Shown piece by piece: positions 22,901 through 34,230 of a stretch of DNA of 49,523 nt (positions are counted from its first letter, which is position 1; every line of letters starts with the position of its first letter). This stretch comes from Saccoglossus kowalevskii (Eukaryota > Hemichordata > Enteropneusta > Harrimaniidae), in the NCBI RefSeq assembly GCF_000003605.2, contig NW_003140818.1, positions 139,601-189,123 on the forward strand, in the 5' to 3' direction. The notes under the pieces were generated by a model, which had not been told where the DNA came from, ran no database searches, and was given only the letters and a program-made list of their open reading frames with translations. The translations under genes were made by a program, and so were the position numbers.

Positions 22901-24784
22901 TTTTGTCAAATTTTGTAGCAGTGACAATGTCCCACGGCATGAAGTGATTTTTGGGAAATTTTTCACAAATGTCATAAAATTCTCAAATCGTGAAAATTTT
23001 TCACAGCGAATACTGTTTAGAGTATTAGTCATCACAAAAAGCACATTCAAATGGTTTTGTATGCACGCTGCTGAAGTTGTATGGGACTCATAACACAACA
23101 TTCTGTAACACTGTAAACTGAGGAATTGTCTTGGCTAGAAATTCATGCTTCTGGAGACAATCAATCATGAAAGTGAAATTTGGTAATTGTACAAGAAAGG
23201 CACAAGTATACTTTCAAGATACTTTTATACAACTGCTGTAACAGACATGTTTTATAATCTATTTGTGAGTTGAGCTCACACCATTATACATATGTGTATG
23301 TATTACTTGTAAATCTAGTACAGAACAGTTCTGACTTTGATGTGTTCTGTATACAAATTGTATTCCTCATGTAATACATGTTATCTGTTTTGTAAAGAGT
23401 AAAAGCACAATATTCAAAAGTAATCAGAATAAGGTCAACTGGAAATAATGGCACGGCGGGGAAAACCGTACAACACATCTCCAAGAAGAAAATTGCTAAC
23501 CAAGCAAAATTACTTGATGGAAATTCACTAAAATACAGATGCAATGACCATATCAAATGACTTTCAAAGCATGCTACAGTTAGTTAGAAAGGGACCTATG
23601 AAAACAAGTTGATTTAATTGGTAGTCCAAGCATTGAAAATTACACATTCAGCAAACATCAAGCATTTAAGTTGAACACACCACCAAGCATACTAAATAAA
23701 GAAAATCGTCAAAGCGAACATATCGCCCCAAATAATAACTCATGCATGGAAAATGTCATGCTGTAAAGAATACATGCTACGATCCATAAGGCATTTACAT
23801 TCAAAGCATCTCAATATTTTCAAGGCCCAGTGTGTTGCCCCTGGGATGATACTGAAACAACAGTTGTATGATGCGTATCATCTAGGTAAGTCAGCCAATA
23901 AGATAGAATGAATAACGTTCTTCTTCTGTGTTTTGGGTGGCTCACCCACTAACTCCATCACCTGCCAATAATTCTTTAGATATGTAAATTATAAACACAG
24001 AATGTTACCGGGAAAAGTTTGCCTGACATTCTTATATATAATTTACGATATTTCTTCTAGATTGACATCAGCAGAGACGACTGATTGCAACCAGAGTTTT
24101 GTATCAATCCAAGTCACAGGGCGTAGGATAATGTATTTCAGAAGTGTATTTTTTTGCAATGTGCATAAACGTAACATTTATAATTTTGTATACTGGATCA
24201 CAGACTGACCAAGCCACTGCAATTTTTTTTATGACATATAGATGATTTTTTCTATGATAATTCCTTCTAAGACTGAATTTCTAAAACTTCTAGCATTGAT
24301 GTGTAATTTTCATGACTGGTCTATTGTACTATTAGAGTTATACTAGAGTTAGTATCGTGTTTTTGTGCAGGTTGTTGTTCTAAGGGGTAGATGCATCCAA
24401 TGAGAAGGCAGCTTTTGATCTTCACTGAAAACACATACATGGCCGTGACACATGCCTACTTTCAAAATAGTTCCATACCAAGGTTTCATAACATCACCGC
24501 ATATCAAGAATAATTAAATGCAGTGAAGACGTCACAAAATAAACCAGTCGTCATGACAATTTGGCATCACAATATTACTAATTTTGACTGTCAATACATT
24601 TTTATCATTTACATAGGCACATTCGCTACAGACAGAGCAATACTGTATGTTAATAATTTAATATTAAATCTAATTTAAAATGAATGCAAGATGAGTAAAG
24701 CCATTTCCATGTCACCATCGTGCAGTATGAACCCACGAGAAGTTCAAGTCTTGAAGTATTGCTTTGTGCTTGTCAAGCAAAATA

Positions 24785-24952
24785 CTGTAAAATACTTTAT
24801 TTTCGCTTGGAATTTATTTTCGCTAAAGGAATGAGTCCGTGAAAATAAAATCCCGCGACTTGTCAAAAATCAGTGAAAATAAATTTCATACAAAATACCT
24901 AAAATGTCTTTTCAGCGGAAATTAATTCCAGCTAAAATAAAGTACTCTACAG
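24785..24952 (-). mobile_element. Palindromic MITE, copy 4 (168 bp, internally deleted)
   Basis: Ends match the family (CTGTAAAATACTTTATTTTC on the left). TA flanks at 24783-24784 and 24953-24954. The centre lacks about 40 bp compared with copies 1 and 2, while both arms and termini are kept. Confidence 0.9.
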
Positions 24953-26104
24953 TAGGTTATGTTAAGTCAATTAATGTCAATAATTTAATACCAATTCCAA
25001 ATGCAAAAGAAATCTAAATCCATATCATTTAGATTCAAAGATAAACTATAGGAATTTAAAAATTCCAATAATTTATGAATGATCAATATAACTGGTGTAT
25101 TAACCTTCATAGGGTCAATTAAAAGAGAAATGTTTTACTCCCTAATTGTATACCATGGGGATTTGAAGATAAAATCCTGCAAGCATTCAGAAGAAAATTG
25201 TGGTAATTTATTCATGGATAATATAACCTTGTATTGAACTTGAGAAAGTCAATAATTGGAGCACAATGTATTACTTACTGCAAGTACAGGTATTATTTAC
25301 CTTTTCACAAACCGATACAAATAATTATAATGCAAGACATTTTTACAGGAAAAACAGTGATTGGTAGCACTTAAACATTTTGGATTGGGTAACTCTCGCT
25401 GAATAAAAGTTGGATCATTTTTATTATTACTTACTTAATTATTACTTTAATATTGACTTGCAACAGCTCAAATTTCAGTCAATCACTTTCTATACTTTGT
25501 CATGTACCACATGTCTTTTCTGGATCATTAAGTTCAATAAATACCCGTGTATGGGGGGATTAAATCAAATTAAACACCTCATAGTTTAGGTAAATATGTC
25601 TAGTTATAGACCTGACTCTGGGGAATAAAGAGCAACCACAAATGAGTAATGCCAAGGGATTTAACCAATTCGTAAAACCTTGTAACAGCAAATCCTTTTC
25701 ACTTATTTTCAGTTCAAAGGATTTGTTGTTCAGGCAGAGCGTCATTTGGTGTAATTTCACACTTGGTAATTTACAAGGTCTAGTGAATGGGGGAATAATA
25801 CTTGCTGTTCTTGGCTGAGAAGATTCACAACAATGCAGTCTATTACTATTAGAAATATTGCAATGAAGACATTTTAAGACAATTTCAAACTACTGATTAT
25901 GCAATGCATTATGGGGGACAATAATCTATTTGATATGTTTTAACATTATTCCGATTCATATAAACAATAATACATCATTTCCATTCCGTGTCAACAAGCA
26001 CAATTTTGAGATACGAAGAAATACTTCACCATAGAAACCAACGTTTCCTTTAAATTGCTCTTTTTTTTGTCGGTATCATGCTGGCATGAACAAGAAGACA
26101 TATA
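24953..26104. other. No gene; hairpin and repeat family X copy B
   Basis: A 15-bp inverted repeat lies at 25684-25698 and 25716-25730 (AACAGCAAATCCTTT against AAAGGATTTGTTGTT; one G-T pair). From 25901 the sequence follows the block order of repeat family X and is interrupted at 26103 by the Tigger-like element. Confidence 0.5.
25901..26102. repeat. Dispersed repeat family X, copy B (interrupted by the Tigger element)
   Basis: The block order is as in copy A. Across the insertion the flanks read GACATA-TA before the element and TA-ATCTTT after it. Copy A reads GACATACAATCTTC without an insertion, so it looks like the empty site. Confidence 0.45.
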
Positions 26105-26183
26105 CAGTCAAACCTCGTTAGTGCGAATATCAAGGCCCCAGGTGAATATATTCGTTATAACCGGTGTTCGTAATAACCGATCA

Positions 26184-26198
26184 CCACTAGAGGGCGCT
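26184..26198 (+). promoter_or_regulatory. CTCF-type motif inside the Tigger-like element
   Basis: CCACTAGAGGGCGCT fits CCASYAGRKGGCGCT at every position. It lies about 80 bp inside the left terminus of the transposon, so the element could carry the site to new loci. Binding is inferred from the motif only. Confidence 0.5.
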
Positions 26199-26272
26199 TT
26201 ACAGAAACAAACTAATTACCATAAGTCAGGGTAAACAAAACTATGGCGCCATTTTAAACACTAGACCAAGCA

Positions 26273-26695
26273 TTAAAAACACACAAATAGTATTGAAATA
26301 AACGTTGTCATGTTTATTAAAATAATATTAAAATGGAAAATACAAATGTTGAATTCGGAATGCTTCATTCTCTGTCCTAAATCTTCGGCCTTTGCCTGGA
26401 GGATAGGACCGCTGATTGGGACATTCATAGAACGGGCACTGGTAAACCATTTCAGCAATGCCTGCTCAACGTCGTCGACTGCTGAAAACCGCATTCGCTT
26501 CCGGCACGGCTCAATTTTGTTGTGTTCGAACATCTTCAAAACATCAGTTTTTTTCTTTAAAATCGTTGACAGTGTACTGGGTTTAACATCAAATTTTCGA
26601 CAGACATCGCCGTGACGAATGCCCGACTCAATCGCTTTGATCATTTGGACTTTACAGTCCAACGACAAGGCACGCCGTTTGACACGAGTTGACAT
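26273..26695 (-). pseudogene. Truncated Tigger transposase: CENP-B-type DNA-binding region only
   Basis: The ORF has 140 codons from an ATG at 26695 (MSTRVKRRALSLDCKVQMIK). Residues about 8-60 form the CENP-B N-terminal (psq-like) helix-turn-helix, with SGIRHGDVCRKFDVKPSTLS and ILKKKTDVLKMF. Residues about 75-112 are the start of the second, Tc5/CENP-B-type helix-turn-helix (VEQALLKWFTSARSMNVPIS, then GPILQAKAEDLGQRM). Homology then stops, and the last 28 residues are hydrophobic and AT-driven, consistent with a deletion joint. In the family, two HTH domains precede a DDE catalytic domain, which is missing here. No internal stop or frameshift occurs in the HTH part, so it could still make a short DNA-binding protein; expression is unknown. 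Confidence 0.85.
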
Positions 26696-27171
26696 TTTGA
26701 AGTCGTAGTCGCCGTAATTTATCTAAAATTTACAGCGTCCATGCTTCACACTTTTTTATTGTGAATCTTAAAATTAAAAACTCGAGCAGCAAGGGCGTCG
26801 AAAGTGACTAGACACTGGAAGTCACGTACACAAAAGATTTTCACGCCCAGTGAATGGCTACATTGTTTTTATTTTACGCTGCACAGCTCAAGCCCACTGC
26901 CAACAGCGGAAGCGTAACACCGTGTATTTGGCGGTTCGTTTTAGGATTTCGCAGCTGTTTGAGCGAATGAAATGTTCGCTATAGGTGTTACAGACCATTG
27001 TTTTTCAGAGAAAATCGTTTCGTACTAAGCGGGTTTTCGTAATAAACGAGTTCGTTCTAAGCGTTGTCAATTACCATAGGGATAATGGATTTTCAAACGG
27101 GACTTCGGTGTTCGTTCGTTGTAACCGGTATTTCGTTGTAACCGAGTTCGTATTAACGAGTTTTGACTGTA

Positions 27172-30100
27172 ATCTTTATTTTGGGTTGAATATCTTTAAC
27201 ACAAGAAAGTGTAGTTCAAATAAAGAAAGCTCACAGTTGAATTTGGAATAATGGTAGTAAATTATTTAAAAAGTTGAAAAAATATCCAGTATCCAGGAAA
27301 TTTGAAGTTTTTTGAGGATACTTTATTTGCTCTATTACCATACATGTAGAAGCATATGTCCAATAGAATAACATATAAACTAAATATCTCATTTATTATA
27401 TACTGAATAAATAATATATTACTTATTGTGCACATAAAATCACCTTTTATTTAAATAATAGACTTATAGAGCACATACTAAAAATTTTCATTATATTGAA
27501 ACACAAATTTTAAATACTAAAGAGCACAAGAGGTGTTTTGAATTTCCATGCTCCTGTGTTCAGAAAGTGCAGACTTGAATAGCTGTCATATACTGTACTG
27601 CAGGGACATTCAAACCACGCCATGTCTCGTATACAACTCATTTTAATTTCAAATTGTACTCTAATTTGTTTTAAGAATGTGTTCTGCAAACAAATTAGGC
27701 CACGTTGCAACCTGTAGTGCAGTACAAAAAGCTTGTTCTCAGTGATTGATGTATAGAAAACTTGAATGAATGGGGTGCTGTTATGAATGAATGAATGAGT
27801 TTAACACCCTCTTGTGTCACTGAATGATGATTCTTGGAGGAGAAACGGGTTAAAGGTCATTGGAAGAATCCATTATATTGGCAGGAAGTTAGAAATATTT
27901 GGTTACTGTAAACAGTTTAATTTTAGCTACTTTGATGATTTAAATTTTGCAAAAGAAATGAATGAAGGAAAACCTTTCGTTGTCACAATCTAATTTTCAT
28001 ATCATAATTGTCTCTGCATCATCCATAAGAAATGAATCAGGAAAACATTAACACTATGTACAAACATACATCACTTGTACTCGAAAAAAAACCATGTTAG
28101 AACGGCAAGCTGTCGGTGACACCGTTGGCGTACTCAACTAATTATGTTTGATGGCAAATGAACTCAGTTTATTGTCACCCAAGTCACTAGAAAACACATC
28201 AATAACCAAGCCAGTAACCATGGTAATAATGGTCTATTTAAGGTCATGTTAATCAATTTTCTGACAGAGTTTGGAATTGCAAGATTCCTGAAATTGTAAA
28301 TTTATAGTAACAATTTTCACTCAAGCATTTTTTTTTACCTATTTATTTTTTAATTGCACAGGTAAATATAGCTAGAAGCAATGATGATTATTTTATCAAT
28401 CTAAATTAGGAATCAACTTAAATATTCCCTCCTTTAAAAATATTTACTTGTCTGCTCTTCATGAATAATAATTTTGAAATCTAAATATTGAAAAACTAAA
28501 ATCAAAATTTGATTTCACATTATATGTGAAGTAAACTAATACAATTTGAATAAAAGTATTGTTATAAATTCATTTATATTTACATAAGAATAGACTGCTT
28601 TGGGAAAACAAAGACACATTGGAAAATACTATTTATTGTGAAGAAGCCTCTACAAGTATCAATCCAGTGAAAGCCGCGAGTGACAGCAACAGAAATCCAC
28701 ACTAATATACTATAATTCCACTCTTTTCACCCCAGATTAATGGTATTTTTTTCAACGATTAGCGAGATAGAAAGAATTCACAATTGCAATAATGTAAACT
28801 GTTTCACTAATTTTGCAGTAGTGAGGTTTCATTGAGATCCCACAAAACAGGGGGGGGGGTCATCAAAATACAATAATATTGACAAATTTACAGTCCTGTC
28901 TTGAATCCCAAAACATAGAACTGTAGTTTTTCATTTCTATAAACACTCTTATTTCTGCCCTTATTGACTCCATAATTGGGATTCTATTTGTTTGTATCCC
29001 TCTCTATATATGATATTTAGTCAGTCAGTCAAATCTAAACACACATTATTAGCTTCCGAGGCAAGTAAATATGTATTGCAAACACCCTGCCACGCCCACT
29101 TTTTAATTTAATATAATTGGCATGTCAGTCAGTATCACGCCTCTTTTATTTCTTTGTTTACTAGGCCTTGCATACTGCATGATACTGCAAGAGATGATAT
29201 TCTAAAGAACCAGCGCCAACAGCCACACAATACATCCAGTGAAACGCTTTTCGTTATCGCACTTCCGTGATCAATACCGCTGCAAAGAGACAGTTTACTG
29301 GGTACACGAACAAAGAAAAGATACTTCCTGAGCTCGGGGCCACTCAAAACAAGATGTCAAATTTGACACTGCCTCGCCCTGATTGTAAAGCCATTGTTAT
29401 CGTACATAATGAAAACTGACAGTCGACTTAACCTGTGTTTGAAAGCTGATCAAGGAAACCATGTGGAAATGCAGTCCTGTTTTCATCACTTTTTTTTTCA
29501 TTTTATCACTGATTGATTGACATGAAACAAGAAACAAAATTGAGCACAGAAAATAAATCCTTGACTACTTTCGTCTAATTTACTCTATCATTTTGACAGT
29601 TGCCCCGTCAACTATTCGTCTTTTTCTATGACCATGGAAACACAGGTCAAATACAAGCAGAGAAACATCACTTAAAAGAAGATGTAACCTGTCATCCATT
29701 TTTTGATAACTAAACAACATTTAACATTTGAGGAAATATCGTTCTGATACTCCAGATTTGTCAGACAATAAAATGTAGATGATGTATGGTTTCCGTGAAT
29801 TAACCTTTTGTACACCATCAATTTTTCCGCCAAAATATTGATGCAACTTTATGTACAGTTTTATGAAATTTCTTTTTTAATTTTGGATCGAAAGGAAAAT
29901 TTTTCATCAAAACTATTTATGATCAATTTTAAGAACTAATTGAATGATTGATTGGTTGGGCAATATGGTTTTAATGAGTGATTTGTATACAACACATAAA
30001 TAAATTCAGCATACAAATATAAAGGCAAGCTTTGTATCTGTTGAAAGTCAGCAGGCAATTATGTCTAAGTAAATTGTAATACTTTATGATAGCTTAAATA

Positions 30101-31814
30101 CACTTATTCATACATGTATATGTTACTACATTATAATAGGCTTCTATCTTGCTGGATCAATGATGAGGAGTTGAACTATGAAATAAATATTAGTCTACAT
30201 ATAAAAGGGCACCTGTCATTTACAGAGAACAACAACAAGGCGGCCATCTTGAAAACATCACAGACACATCTCCAAGGAAAGATGTGATCAGTTTTTCTAA
30301 CCCGGAATGAGCTGAATTCTTGCTTCTGATCACAGGAAAGACTACTAACTTGAAATCACATCCTTATCTCAAAATTTTGTTCCAGAATTCCCCTCCTTTT
30401 CAATAAATCTAACAAGACATTGTTGGCAAGAAGCCAAGTTTTTCAAAAGACCTGCATAACACGATATATTGTGTGACATAATCTTCCAATCCTTAGAGGC
30501 GTAACGTTTCATTGTGTAAAACACCCCCAGGCACAGTGTTATGTAAGAAATAAAAAGGCAAGTATGCATAACACAATATCAACCTGAAAATTATTTTTCA
30601 AATGCAATTAAAAAGTGATAAACAAGCAGCATTATTTTTAAACATATATTAAAATTTATTGCTCATGGAGCGGTAGATATGTCATAAAATATTCATAGAC
30701 ATAAATTCATGAACAGAAAGTATGAACAGAAATATCAATAATTTTTTTCTAAAATGTCTGCTGTAACATATTATTCATTTCATATTGATTATTTTAACGT
30801 TTTCTATGATGCTGTAATGACCTAATTCACAGCTATGTCAAAATAGCTTATAAATAACATTGTTAATTTCCAAAATCCAGAAATAATTTTTGATGAAGTG
30901 ATCAATTACTTTTTCTCCAAGGATGCCTGAATACCTGAAGAGTCATTCATAGGTAATTAGACATTCCAACAGATCAGAATCCAGGTTGATACAACACCAG
31001 CCTCAGTAAATACAGTAAAATTGTTTTAGCCATGCTTCTTTTCTTTTAATAGCTATTTTGCAGAAACAGGAGAAATTATGAAATATTAACATAATTTCAT
31101 TGATCAATCTATGAATGTAAAAAGGCTGTGGTTCAAAATGAAGGATACATGCATTCAATGAATTGAAGCATCACATCCTGTTCACATCTCAGCAACCAAT
31201 TCACGTATAGTGAAAAATGCGTGTTTTAAGTGGCCAAATGTAGAGAATACAATTGGATACACTGACAGACCACAAGTTTTACTCTGATGTACTTCACTAT
31301 AGTAAGCTGGTATACTCTACTTCACAAGACATTCCCCAGCGTATCTATAAATCCAACAACGCAATATCTTCCAGCCAGGATTTGTGTTTTAACTAAAAGC
31401 ATATAATCCTTGAGTTTTCGTAATTTCATAACCACGCATATGAAACTGCCTTAATACATTCAGACGTTCATACTTGTATTAAAAAATTTAGCAATTTTAT
31501 ACGCTATCTGACTCGCTTTTTTCGTTTCCACCCTCTGGCATTTCCCTACAACCGATGTACTTCAATTTCTTCAGCAATTTGGGCAGCACAGGCCCATTTG
31601 ATTAACTAGATAATGAAATAATAGGAGTCTTATATTCCTTCCTGATTTGTGTAAATTACAAGTCAGGCTTTTTTTCATTAAATTTCACAATATGACCCAG
31701 ACAAGCACGACAATAAATAACAAAGGCAATAACTGTAGATTAATCATGTATGTTAAATAAAGCATTAGAAATTCATGATTCTAAAATAAAAAGCTGCAAT
31801 ACATGTATATACAG
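27172..31814. other. No recognised gene
   Basis: AT-rich. Small features: (GAAT)n near 27785-27798, a G-run near 28851-28859, and a GC-richer patch at 29190-29350 with an ETS-like CACTTCCG (about 29260). The patch has no frame I can identify, though it could be a regulatory element or exon. Confidence 0.45.
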
Positions 31815-32256
31815 CAGGGATTGAAATAGAATTTTTTTCCCTGCATGCATAGTGTGCATGTTACATTTGAAATTTACCTGCACTAACTTGTTGTGAAATG
31901 CACTACTTTTAAAGTTTAAATAAAATTTACGGGTTCTCGTTTGATGCGATCACGAAAGAATCGTTTTTTTTTTAGTTGTTTCACAATGTTGGTTGAACTT
32001 AATTGAGGCTTAGTGAATATAATGAAAAAATGTTGTTTCTACATGCACAGCGTGCACATTATATTTTGAGTTTACTTGCACGAGCTAATAATCTATGTGC
32101 ACAGTGCAGTGTGCACCAGGGTATTTTGAGTTTACTTGCACGAGCTAATAATCTATGTGCACAGTGCAGTGTGCACCAGGGTATTTTGAGTTTACTTGCA
32201 CTAGCTAATAATCTATGTGCATAGTGCAGTGTGCACCAGGGTATTTTCGATCCCTG
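31815..32256. mobile_element. hAT-like non-autonomous element, 442 bp
   Basis: The termini are inverted: CAGGGATTGAAATA on the left and CAGGGATCGAAAATA on the right (reverse complement), each followed by CCCTG and a GTGCA/TGCATG-rich stretch. The 5-bp sequence TACAG abuts both ends (31810-31814 and 32257-32261) as a likely target-site duplication. CAGGG termini are typical of hAT elements, whose duplications are usually 8 bp (5-8 reported), so the superfamily call is tentative. The inside holds the 60-bp tandem repeat at 32041-32240 and no transposase. Confidence 0.6.
32041..32240. repeat. 60-bp tandem repeat inside the hAT-like element, about 3.3 copies
   Basis: The unit contains GTGCACAGTGCAGTGTGCAC and TTTGAGTTTACTTGCACGAG. 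Two copies are near-identical, with partial or variant copies at either end. The unit holds a short inverted repeat. Open frames on both strands here come from the 60-bp period. Confidence 0.93.
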
Positions 32257-32385
32257 TACAGCCAGATCATCTTCTCTCAAAAATTCTGGTACAATCCATT
32301 TTCTGTAATTTTCTCCTAATTCTACAATAATATTTGAACCACTTTGGTAAGAAAATGATCATCCTTGCACATTTTGATCAAAATG

Positions 32386-32601
32386 CTGTAAAATACTTTA
32401 TACTTTTTCGCTTGGAATTAATTTTCGCTATTTTCGTAATTTAAGTAAGTAATTCAGTGAAAATAAAATCAAGCGAATATACCTTTTTTCCTATATTTTA
32501 CCTTCAACTAGCCGAAAATCAGTAAAAATAAATTCCATACAAAACACACAAAAAGTCTTTTCAGCAAAAATTAATTCCAGCTAAAATAAAGTATTTCACA
32601 G
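32386..32601 (-). mobile_element. Palindromic MITE, copy 5 (216 bp)
   Basis: Starts CTGTAAAATACTTTATACTT, with a small insertion in the left arm, and ends ATTTCACAG. TA follows on the right (32602-32603); the left flank reads TG, so that target-site copy has mutated or the edge is imperfect. Confidence 0.87.
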
Positions 32602-34173
32602 TATATAATTTTTTTTTTGGGGGGGGGGTTGATGAAAATAGTTTGTGAAAATTGATTAAATCTGAAAATAGTGGTAAATAGGTTAAAGACAAACAACTTA
32701 TGGAGACAATATACATAATATTTTGAGCTTTTTTTGACCAATTGTGAAAATGTAATGCTCCACTACACTCCTGGGTCATACTTCATCAATTCCATAAGAT
32801 GTTCCCGTGACAACCATCGATGGAAACAACACTACTAGCAACAATAAGTATATACAATACATGTATATAGGGCAAACCTGGGAAATCAAATTCCTTAGTG
32901 CATTAAGTCAACATTAAGATGTCACTCGCTGTGCATACTAATGAAATAACCCAAGGTCCATGTACTATGAACATGGCAAAACTATTGAAAGGTGAAATGA
33001 AAGAGAACTGAACATGAAAAAGACTAAAACATCAGGATATAAGGCTTTACATATCCACAGCTACAGCTGCCACATGTCATTTAACTGCAGCAGGCAAGGA
33101 CTATTAAACTATACTTTATAATAGTTAGGATACTTTTCTTTGATATTCACCCAAATATTTTTCCAAATATTGATCGAACAATTCATTTAGTCAGCTGCCA
33201 GAAGAATTATGAATCCTCTTCTTCATGTATATGATTGCCAATCTGAATTCACATTACTGCACTCACTACTAAGATGGAAATGTCAAAACTTATGAGTTGC
33301 TATTTTTTCATCTTATCCCTTCTCATCTACATTCCCATATAATTCAATCTTTCGTCTTAACTTTCACTTCTAATCAAGTAATAGGAACCCAGCATATCAG
33401 CGAATTGCCATTAACATGCAATTGTACAATGATGATGATCTCCCTACCCCCTACTGCTAAGCAACAGTCAACCTTTAATAGAGTCTGTGTATACTCCAAT
33501 GCTAAAAAACATTATATGGCTTAGTGACTAATCAAGACGCAGATAATCTCAACCTGGTTCAACCTTTTCTTATTTGTATGGTTTCTTCAGACTTTAATTT
33601 CCTAAATATCTGTCGGGGTATTTAGCATTAAAATTTTAAAACGTAATAATAATTTCATTGCCAGGGTATTATACCTTTATGTGTGAAACCATGCTTTCTG
33701 TACGGCACACCCACACACTGTACTGTGTTATATACACTTTGGTAAATTATGCATTTGTCTTGAGGTACATACACACGGGACATGGCTTTTACCTCTAGTA
33801 TTAGTGGTTGGGTATTGCTAAAAATGCTAGTGCAATGCTTGTTTCACAGACTGTATATATAATAGTTAGTGACGTTCATGAAATTAATTAATTAACACCA
33901 CAAATGAACTCTGTAAACCATGGTAGATTTATTTGGTTTATTTCTTTCACCACGCCTTATGAAGAAGCACATTTACATCAAGTTCACAAAAGCATAAATT
34001 CAGACAATGATACTACTTTTTGAACAAAATTAAGTCACCATAGCAAACTGTTAATATTGCAAAATATTTGGGACTATGATTGCATTACAGTGAAACTGAA
34101 AGCAAGTTATCTACATGTACACATACAGCCAGATATCTTGCGTCAAATCTAGTATTACCGGATTTGGCTGATA

Positions 34174-34230
34174 CCCCGCCCAACCTATAACCCCGCCCAT
34201 CCTATACCCGCCCATCCAAAACCCAACCCA
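34174..34230 (-). other. G-rich strand with quadruplex potential
   Basis: On the minus strand there are several GGG/GGGG runs separated by short loops (GGATGGGCGGGTATAGGAT and similar), from about three copies of CCCCGCCCA/T on the plus strand. GGGCGGGG also matches SP/KLF-type sites. Confidence 0.4.

Larger units (their letters stand above)
18983..24784. other. No recognised gene; three small tandem arrays
   Basis: AT-rich. It holds the 23-bp (19612-19700), 30-bp (20731-20893) and 24-bp (22825-22900) arrays, and a single CCCATCATGCA at 22189-22199. A 61-nt exon-like stretch (23825-23885) has TTTTCAAG before it and CTAG|GTAAGT after it; its single open frame reads AQCVAPGMILKQQLYDAYHL, which I do not recognise. 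Confidence 0.45.
26105..27169 (-). mobile_element. Tigger/pogo-like DNA transposon, 1,065 bp, internally deleted
   Basis: Terminal inverted repeats: CAGTCAAACCTCGTTAGTGC on the left and CAGTCAAAACTCGTTAATAC on the right (reverse complement), flanked by TA (26103-26104, 27170-27171). Both ends carry sub-terminal copies of a TTCGTTnTAAnCG/TTCGTAATAA-type motif (for example near 26151-26180 and 27020-27160), candidate transposase-binding sites. The minus strand encodes only the N-terminal DNA-binding part of a Tigger transposase; the DDE catalytic domain is absent. Autonomous relatives are usually 2 kb or more, so this is a deletion derivative. Confidence 0.92.

Noticed and set aside
26310..26615. 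Plus-strand 101-codon frame within the Tigger-like element
   Set aside because: It is antisense to the recognisable CENP-B-type HTH coding sequence.
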